NCBI RefSeq assembly: GCF_014621695.1
Contig: NZ_CP061281.1
Span: 2,852,001 to 2,916,000 of the forward strand
DNA: 64,000 nt
Source: Streptomyces xanthii
Lineage (GTDB): Bacteria > Actinomycetota > Actinomycetes > Streptomycetales > Streptomycetaceae
Direction of reading: 5' to 3'
The position numbers and the translations under genes were made by a program. The notes under the pieces are model-generated. The model made no database searches. It worked only from the letters and a program-made list of their open reading frames with translations, and had not been told where the DNA came from. Shown here in pieces: positions 59,044 through 64,000 of the stretch (position 1 is the first letter of the stretch; each line of letters opens with the position of its first letter).

Positions 59044-60192
59044 CTACGGCTCCAGGCCCCTGATGCGGCGCCGCTCCCGCTCGCCCGTGGCCGGCGGCGG
59101 CGCGTCCGCGAGCCGGACGACCGGGTCGTCCAGACCGCCGTCCCGCCCGGCGACGACGGGCTTCGCCGAGCGCAGCGCCTTCGCCCGGTACTGGGCGGCG
59201 TCCGCGAGCCGGAACAGCCGCCGGGCACTGGAGACCTCGCCGATCGGATCACCGGTCGAGGCGATCCCGCAGGCCACCCCGTCGCCCAGGTCGAGTTCGG
59301 CCGCGCGGGCGCAGACCTCGCCGCCGACCCGGACCACCTCGTCCGCGGCGGGCCCCACCGCGAGCAGGCAGAACTCGTCGCCGCCGAGCCGCGCCGCGAG
59401 TGTCCCCGGCAGCATCGCGCCGCACAACGACAGGACGGAGCCGAAGCGTTCGAGGAGCCGGTCGCCGACGGCGTGGCCGAGGGTGTCGTTGACCCGCTTG
59501 AGCCCGTTCAGGTCGCACACGACGAGACTGACCACCGCCCCGTCCGCGCGGTGCCGTTCGACGGCCTCGTCGAGGCGGATGTCGACGGCCCGCCGGTTGG
59601 CGAGGCCCGTCAGCGCGTCCGTGAACGCGAGGCGCCGCGCCTCCTCCAGGCGTTCGGTCTGCGCGATGCCCGCCGCGACGACGGCGGCGAGCACGGTCGC
59701 GAACTCGGCGTCGCCCCGGTCGAACACGGGCATCCCCTGCGGCCGCGCCACGTACAGCTCGCCCCAGGCGCGCCCGTGCAGCACGATCGGCGCGACGACG
59801 CAGCAGCCGCGCCCGCGGCGGCGCAGCGCGGCCACCCGCTGGTGGCAGTAGCCGCCGCGCTCGACGGGCCCTGCGGCCGTCTCCACCCAGGCGTTGGCCC
59901 CGCCGCCCCCGGCCCACCGCTCGTGCAGGAACTCGGTGATCTCCGGGAACTGGTGCACGGGATACGTCTCCCGCTCGGGGAACTCCTCCTCGTCGGGCGC
60001 GAGGTCCCCGACGTTGACGAGCACCCGGAGCCGGCCGTGTCCGCGCTCCCACACCGAGAGCGCGGCGAAACTGCCGGTCAGCGCACGGCAGGCCCCCAGC
60101 GCCGCGGCCCGCCAGGAGTCCCGCGGGGCCTGTGCGGCGGCCATGCCCTGCGCAAGCGTCACCACGGCGCGCAGCCGGTCGTCCTCTCCCAT
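59044..60192 (-). CDS. GAF-GGDEF diguanylate cyclase
   Basis: A 382-residue enzyme making the second messenger c-di-GMP from two GTP. An N-terminal GAF domain (about 15-170; VAPIVLHGRAWGELYVARPQ) precedes the GGDEF domain (about 190-345), with DALTGLANRRAVD, DLNGLKRVNDTLGHAVGD and an intact active-site motif RLGGDEFCLLA. No RxxD inhibition site is evident upstream of it. There is no membrane segment. c-di-GMP controls the developmental switch in Streptomyces through BldD. ATG 60192. It stops 24 bases after the LAxTG gene stop (convergent). Confidence 0.95.
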   Translation of the reverse strand: MGEDDRLRAVVTLAQGMAAAQAPRDSWRAAALGACRALTGSFAALSVWERGHGRLRVLVNVGDLAPDEEEFPERETYPVHQFPEITEFLHERWAGGGGANAWVETAAGPVERGGYCHQRVAALRRRGRGCCVVAPIVLHGRAWGELYVARPQGMPVFDRGDAEFATVLAAVVAAGIAQTERLEEARRLAFTDALTGLANRRAVDIRLDEAVERHRADGAVVSLVVCDLNGLKRVNDTLGHAVGDRLLERFGSVLSLCGAMLPGTLAARLGGDEFCLLAVGPAADEVVRVGGEVCARAAELDLGDGVACGIASTGDPIGEVSSARRLFRLADAAQYRAKALRSAKPVVAGRDGGLDDPVVRLADAPPPATGERERRRIRGLEP

Positions 60193-60280
60193 TCCACCAG
60201 GCTAGGAATGTTTCCGGCATTTCGGTGAATTCAGCGCGTCCGACTCGGTGATCTTGGTCGTCTCCGAGGCCCGGGGCGGC

Positions 60281-61102
60281 TCACTCGCCCGGCCACTGCG
60301 GGCGCCGCTTCTCGTTGAAGGCCGCGACGCCCTCCGCGCGGTCGCCGGAGAAGGCCACCGAGCGCCAGGCCGCGTCCTCGACCTCCAGGCCCGCCCGCAG
60401 GTCCAGGCCGTGGCCGAGGCGCAGCGCCTTCTTCGCGGCGCGCAGCCCGACCGGCGAGTTCGCGGCGATCCGCGCGGCCAGCGCCAGCGCCTCCGTACGG
60501 TCCTGGCCCGCCGCCACGACCTGGTCGACGAGCCCGAGCTCGCCCGCCTCGGCCGCCTCCACGCGCCGGGCGGAGAAGATGAGCTCGGCGGCGCGCGCGG
60601 CCCCGATGCGGCGCGGCAGCAGCTGCGTGCCGCCGCCGCCCGGGATCACGCCGACCGACACCTCGGGCAGCCCGACGACGGCGGTCGCGTCGGCCACGAT
60701 CAGATCGCAGGACAGGGCCAGCTCGAAGCCGCCGCCGAGCGCGAAGCCGTGCACGGCCGCGATCGTCGGCATCGGCAGTTCGAGCACGCCCGTGTACGCG
60801 GCGCGGGCCACGGGCCGCTGCCGCACGAGGTCCAGGTCCGTGAAGGAGTTGCGCTCCTTGAGGTCCGCGCCGACGCAGAAGGCCCGCTCGTGACTGGACG
60901 TCACCACGACCACGCGCACGTCCCGGTCGGCCGCGAGCGCGTCGCACGCGGCACCGATCGAGCGGGCCATGTCGGTGGAGACCGCGTTCATCGCCTTGGG
61001 CCGGTCGAGCACCAGCTCGGCGACGGCCCCGGCGGCCCCGGCGCCCTCCTCGCCGTGGCGCCGTACGACCACGAACTCCCCGAACCGCTGCTCTGCACCC
61101 AT
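60281..61102 (-). CDS. Enoyl-CoA hydratase/isomerase family protein
   Basis: A 273-residue crotonase-fold enzyme, probably hydrating enoyl-CoA. The oxyanion hole segments FCVGADLKER and VHGFALGGGFELALSCDLIV are present, with catalytic Glu-type residues in AVVGLPEVSVGVIPGGGGTQ; the C-terminus NEKRRPQWPGE is usual. ATG 61102 is followed upstream by a GTTAAC palindrome. It lies 40 bases after the stop of the adenylate cyclase gene on the same strand; a shared transcript is possible. Confidence 0.94.
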   Translation of the reverse strand: MGAEQRFGEFVVVRRHGEEGAGAAGAVAELVLDRPKAMNAVSTDMARSIGAACDALAADRDVRVVVVTSSHERAFCVGADLKERNSFTDLDLVRQRPVARAAYTGVLELPMPTIAAVHGFALGGGFELALSCDLIVADATAVVGLPEVSVGVIPGGGGTQLLPRRIGAARAAELIFSARRVEAAEAGELGLVDQVVAAGQDRTEALALAARIAANSPVGLRAAKKALRLGHGLDLRAGLEVEDAAWRSVAFSGDRAEGVAAFNEKRRPQWPGE

Positions 61103-61115
61103 GACTCGCCCTTCC

Positions 61116-61133
61116 GGTTAACGCCAGTTAACC
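61116..61133. promoter_or_regulatory. GGTTAAC palindrome upstream of the enoyl-CoA hydratase gene
   Basis: GGTTAAC-GCCA-GTTAACC is a perfect 7-4-7 inverted repeat; the GTTAAC cores are also direct repeats. It occupies the 40-base gap between cya and the hydratase gene and is AT-rich compared with its surroundings, as expected for a TetR or other acyl-CoA-responsive operator. Confidence 0.6.
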
Positions 61134-61142
61134 GTCAAGATG

Positions 61143-62264
61143 TCAGGTGCGCCGGGTCAGCGTCCAGGGCTCCACGACTCCGAGCCCGCGGACCGGCCGC
61201 TGCCACATGGGCTGCAGCGCGAACCGGTACGAGGGCGGCGCCTCGCCCGTCTCCTCCGCCTTCTGCGCCTGCGCGGCGGCCTCCGCCTCCGAGCTCGGGG
61301 TGTCCCCGGCCCGGATCAGCTCCTCGGCGAACGCGCCGTCCACGAGCACGGCGTCCTTCGGCGCTATCGACGTGAGCCGGCTCGCCAGGTTCACGGTCGT
61401 GCCGAACACGTCGCCCATACGCGTGGTCACGGTCCCGAAGGCCATGCCGACGCGCAGCTCCGGCATCGTCTCGTCGTTGCTCATCGTCTCGATGAGCCGC
61501 AGCGCGATCTCCGCGGCCGTGCCCGCGTCGTCCGCCGCGTACAGGACCTCGTCGCCGAGCGTCTTGATGAGCCGTCCGCCGTTCGCGGCGACCAGGTCCG
61601 CGGCGGTGGTCTCGAAGGCCTCGACGAGCTCGCCGAGTTCCTCCTCCTCCATGCGCCGGGTGAGCCGGGTGAACCCGACGAGGTCGGCGAAGCAGACGGC
61701 GAGCCGCCGGTCCACCATCTCCTCGTCGTCGGCGGCCTGCACGACGCGCCCGGTGGCCGCGGCCAGCTGCCGCCGCCACACGTAGACGAGGAACTCCTCC
61801 AGCTCGGGCAGCAGCAGCTCTATCAGCGGATACGTGACCTCGGTGCGGGTCATCCCGGGCTCCGGAGGCTCGGTGAGACCCTCCAGGAACGAGTCGATCT
61901 GCCACTCGGCGAGCCGCGCCGTCGTCTGCCCGGTGGACCGCGCCACCTGCACGGCCATCGCCTCGCTGAGCAGGCCCGCCTCGACGAGACCGGCGAGCCG
62001 CCGCAGCGCCAGGACGTCCGCCTCGGTCAGCGCCTTCGCCTGCCCGATGTCGGCGAAGCCCATGGCGCGCCAGAACCTCGACGCCAGCTCCATGGAGACG
62101 CCGGCGCTGCGGGCCGCCTGGAACGGGGTGTAGCGGCGCTCGGCGCCGAGGATCAGCCCTTCGAGGCGCAGCGCGAGGGGATCCGCGGTGTCCTTCTCGT
62201 CCCCTTCCGGCTTCTCGGGGTCGGGTGGGGTGCCCGTGCCGGAGCCCGAGTCGTCGACGGTCAC
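61143..62264 (-). CDS. cya: Class III adenylate cyclase
   Basis: A 373-residue enzyme making cAMP, close to the Streptomyces Cya. The N-terminal acidic segment (about 1-30) and a helix-turn-helix-like region (YTPFQAARSAGVSMELASRFW) precede the catalytic domain (about 185-355): FADLVGFTRLTRR with the first metal Asp, IKTLGDEVLYAADD with the second, and GDVFGTTVNLASRLTS with the transition-state Asn/Arg. There is no membrane segment. Start is GTG 62264 with AAGGG nearby. It is involved in germination and development in S. coelicolor. A palindromic element lies upstream. Confidence 0.94.
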   Translation of the reverse strand: MTVDDSGSGTGTPPDPEKPEGDEKDTADPLALRLEGLILGAERRYTPFQAARSAGVSMELASRFWRAMGFADIGQAKALTEADVLALRRLAGLVEAGLLSEAMAVQVARSTGQTTARLAEWQIDSFLEGLTEPPEPGMTRTEVTYPLIELLLPELEEFLVYVWRRQLAAATGRVVQAADDEEMVDRRLAVCFADLVGFTRLTRRMEEEELGELVEAFETTAADLVAANGGRLIKTLGDEVLYAADDAGTAAEIALRLIETMSNDETMPELRVGMAFGTVTTRMGDVFGTTVNLASRLTSIAPKDAVLVDGAFAEELIRAGDTPSSEAEAAAQAQKAEETGEAPPSYRFALQPMWQRPVRGLGVVEPWTLTRRT

Positions 62265-62409
62265 GCCTGCTGCCCTTCCGATCTGCCGCGGTCAGGTATC
62301 GACCGGCCTCAACGATACGGCAGCCCTTGTGCCCCACGTCACTCCGCTCGGTGCGGGTCCCGCCTATGGGGGTGCCTCTTGCTCTGGTCGGGCGAGTGCG
62401 GGTCCGTCG

Positions 62410-62577
62410 TGGCTGGTCGCGCAGTTCCCCGCGCCCCTGAGATGCGCACTTCGTGCGCGATCTCATCGGGCGCTAGCGCATCGGGGAGATGCGACCCGAA
62501 GGGTCAGCATTTCAGGGGCGCGGGGCTGTGCCTGTCAGCGGCTCCGCCGCGGGGCGCGAGAAGCCCCACCGGCCCGC
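62410..62577. repeat. Palindromic intergenic element, copy 7 (hybrid)
   Basis: The left arm is of the copy 1/2/6 type (TGGCTGGTCGCGCAGTTCCC then GCGCCCCTGAGATGCGCAC); the right side first pairs with it (CATTTCAGGGGCGCGGGG) and then continues with the copy 3 type (CGGCTCCGCCGCGGGGCGCG, AGAAGCCCC). It fills the 349-base gap between the leftward birA and cya genes, in which I see no gene. Confidence 0.85.
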
Positions 62578-62613
62578 GGCCGGGGACGAACCGTCGAAGT
62601 TGCGGCGCGAGGC

Positions 62614-63486
62614 CTAAGCCGGGCGCAGGTGCACGATGTCCCCGGCACCCACCGGCACCCGCTCACCATCCGCCCCCCGGACGACCAACCGCCCGTCCCC
62701 GTCGACGGCCACCGCCTCCCCCACCAGCTCCCGGTCCCCGGGAAGAACGGCCCGCACCCGCCGCCCCACGGTCGAGCACCCCGCCGCGTACGTCTCCTGC
62801 AGCCGCGACAGCACCGGATCCCCCTGCGCGGCGCACCACTCCACGTACCACCGCTCGAAGGACCTGAGCACGGCCCGCAGCAAGGGCTCCCGGTCCACGA
62901 CCTGCGCCCCGGCGAGCGCCAGCGACCCCGCCTGCGGCACGGGCAGCTCCTCCGCGCGCAGCGACACGTTGAGCCCGACCCCGATGACGATCCCGCCCTC
63001 GCCGGAGGCCTCCGCCAGGATCCCGCCCGCCTTGCGCTCCTCGCCGTCGACGGTGACGAGGACGTCGTTGGGCCACTTCAGGGCCGTGTCGACCCCGGCA
63101 GCCGAGGACAGCGCGGTGGCGACCGCGACCCCGGTGAGCAGCGGCAGCCAGCCCCAGCGCGACACCGGCACCTCGTGCTCGCCGGGCTTCACCAGGACGG
63201 AGAAGAACAGCCCCGAGCGCGGCGGCGCCGACCAGCGCCGGTCGAGCCGTCCGCGCCCCGCGCTCTGCTCCTCGGCGACGAGCACCGCGCCTTCCTGCGC
63301 GCTTCCGGCGACGGCGCGCGCCACCAGATCGGTGTTGGTGGACCCGGTGCTCGCCACGACGTCGAGGGACGACCAGAGGCCGTCCTGCCGGAGCAGCGAG
63401 CGGCGCAGACCGCTCTCGGAGAGGGGCGGCCGGTCCAGGTCGGACCAGGGGCTGGCGGGCACGTCTGAACGATCTCGCGGCGTCAT
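62614..63486 (-). CDS. birA: Biotin--[acetyl-CoA-carboxylase] ligase
   Basis: A 290-residue enzyme that activates biotin and attaches it to the carrier protein of acyl-CoA carboxylases. Motifs are VVASTGSTNTDLVARA, the biotin/ATP loop EEQSAGRGRLDRRWSAPP, LKWPNDVLV, KAGGILAEAS and VIGVGLNVSL. It lacks an N-terminal DNA-binding domain, so it is a ligase only (class I). It diverges from pccB, a subunit of a biotin-dependent carboxylase, so the two share a regulatory region. ATG 63486. Confidence 0.95.
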   Translation of the reverse strand: MTPRDRSDVPASPWSDLDRPPLSESGLRRSLLRQDGLWSSLDVVASTGSTNTDLVARAVAGSAQEGAVLVAEEQSAGRGRLDRRWSAPPRSGLFFSVLVKPGEHEVPVSRWGWLPLLTGVAVATALSSAAGVDTALKWPNDVLVTVDGEERKAGGILAEASGEGGIVIGVGLNVSLRAEELPVPQAGSLALAGAQVVDREPLLRAVLRSFERWYVEWCAAQGDPVLSRLQETYAAGCSTVGRRVRAVLPGDRELVGEAVAVDGDGRLVVRGADGERVPVGAGDIVHLRPA

Positions 63487-63606
63487 GCAACCCAGCCTAG
63501 GTGTGGCATACGACGCACTGCCGAACCGTAGGCGCGCCACTACTCTACGAGTCAGTAGCCCCGTCCCCCTTGAGCAGCGTCGAACCAGGCAGGGAGCCGC
63601 GCCCCG

Positions 63607-64000
63607 ATGAACGAGATCGACATCCACACCACCGCCGGGAAGCTCGATGATCTGCGGCGGCGGATCGACGAGGCGACGCACGCGGGTTCGGCGCGTGCGG
63701 TGGAGAAGCAGCACGCGAAGGGGAAGTTGACGGCGCGTGAGCGGATCGCGCTGCTGCTGGACGAGGACTCGTTCGTGGAGCTGGACGAGTTCGCGCGGCA
63801 TCGTTCGACGGATTTCGGTCTGGAGGCGAACAAGCCGTACGGCGATGGTGTGGTGACCGGGTACGGGACGGTGGACGGCCGGCCGGTGGCGGTGTTCTCG
63901 CAGGACTTCACGGTGTTCGGCGGCGCTCTGGGTGAGGTGTTCGGGCAGAAGATCATGAAGGTGATGGACTTCGCGCTGAAGACGGGCTGTCCGGTCGTGG
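63607..64000 (+). CDS. pccB: Acyl-CoA (propionyl-CoA) carboxylase beta subunit, partial
   Basis: The first 131 residues of the carboxyltransferase subunit, cut by the window edge. The sequence begins [20 protein letters not shown], then [39 protein letters not shown] and [20 protein letters not shown], the crotonase-fold carboxyltransferase start. It transfers CO2 from carboxybiotin to propionyl- or acetyl-CoA. ATG 63607 follows GGGAGCCGCGCCCCG. Third positions have more T and lower GC than the neighbours. It diverges from birA. Confidence 0.95.
   Translation, partial: MNEIDIHTTAGKLDDLRRRIDEATHAGSARAVEKQHAKGKLTARERIALLLDEDSFVELDEFARHRSTDFGLEANKPYGDGVVTGYGTVDGRPVAVFSQDFTVFGGALGEVFGQKIMKVMDFALKTGCPVV

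Noticed and set aside
1..64000. tRNA or rRNA genes, prophage or transposase
   Set aside because: I looked for T-loop-like GGTTCGAATCC sequences, integrase, transposase and phage structural genes and found none that I could support.

Overview
This is a very GC-rich, gene-dense chromosomal segment whose codon use, GTG/TTG starts, ATGA/GTGA gene overlaps and gene content (mycothiol amidase Mca, GTP-dependent PEP carboxykinase, MatB-like and CslA/GlxA-like glycan machinery, class III adenylate cyclase beside a biotin ligase and an acyl-CoA carboxylase beta subunit, DUF4307, STAND/TPR protein) point to a Streptomyces core chromosome. I see no tRNA, rRNA, CRISPR array, insertion sequence or prophage. 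I annotate 53 genes or probable genes; the first (IclR regulator) and the last (pccB) run off the window.

Layout. 1-5127: IclR regulator and sugar kinase, diverging from a D-amino-acid deaminase-like enzyme and an N-acyl-D-amino-acid deacylase. 5143-9695: secreted trypsin-like protease, a MatB-like deacetylase/glycosyltransferase split across two frames, an unusual nested tandem-repeat ORF, and a single-pass membrane protein. 9793-19478: AlkB-type dioxygenase, aminotransferase, a small protein behind a Fur-like operator, a secreted beta-propeller/Ig protein, pckG, trhA, and an MFS exporter with its TetR regulator. 19683-26312: a tightly coupled four-gene glycan operon (CslA-like synthase, GT39-like transferase, GT2/GtrA flippase-type protein, GlxA-like copper-radical oxidase). 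26393-42377: housekeeping and regulatory genes (YyaL, STAND-TPR protein, MHYT protein, mca, greA, DrrAB-like ABC transporter, threonine ammonia-lyase, MarR, a sigma-like factor with a small membrane partner, metB). 42944-47131: an M48 membrane metallopeptidase flanked by two paralogous membrane-anchored helical proteins. 47139-50804: DUF1330, alcohol dehydrogenase, XRE and TetR regulators, VOC protein. 50815-57960: a second MatB-like synthase coupled to an LCP ligase, a MacB-like ABC system and a lipoprotein L,D-transpeptidase. 58279-64000: small proteins (one with an LAxTG sortase-like tail), a GAF-GGDEF diguanylate cyclase, enoyl-CoA hydratase, adenylate cyclase, birA and pccB.

Themes. Cell-surface polymer making dominates: two MatB-like synthases, a CslA/GlxA-type operon, an LCP attachment enzyme, an L,D-transpeptidase and a putative sortase substrate all lie within about 55 kb. 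Two second-messenger enzymes (c-di-GMP and cAMP) sit three genes apart. A family of about 60-170-bp palindromic elements built from the same arms recurs in at least seven intergenic places.

Most notable observations: (i) the first MatB-like gene is continuous only if the ribosome, or a corrected base, shifts by -1 exactly at a G GGC CCG heptamer; (ii) next to it lies a nested array whose periods (168, 210 and 21 nt) are all multiples of three, keeping an Arg/Pro/Thr-rich ORF open; (iii) the CslA-like operon has a rearranged composition and its oxidase carries a C-terminal Excalibur-like tail; (iv) the paralog-M48 peptidase-paralog cassette has no function I can name.
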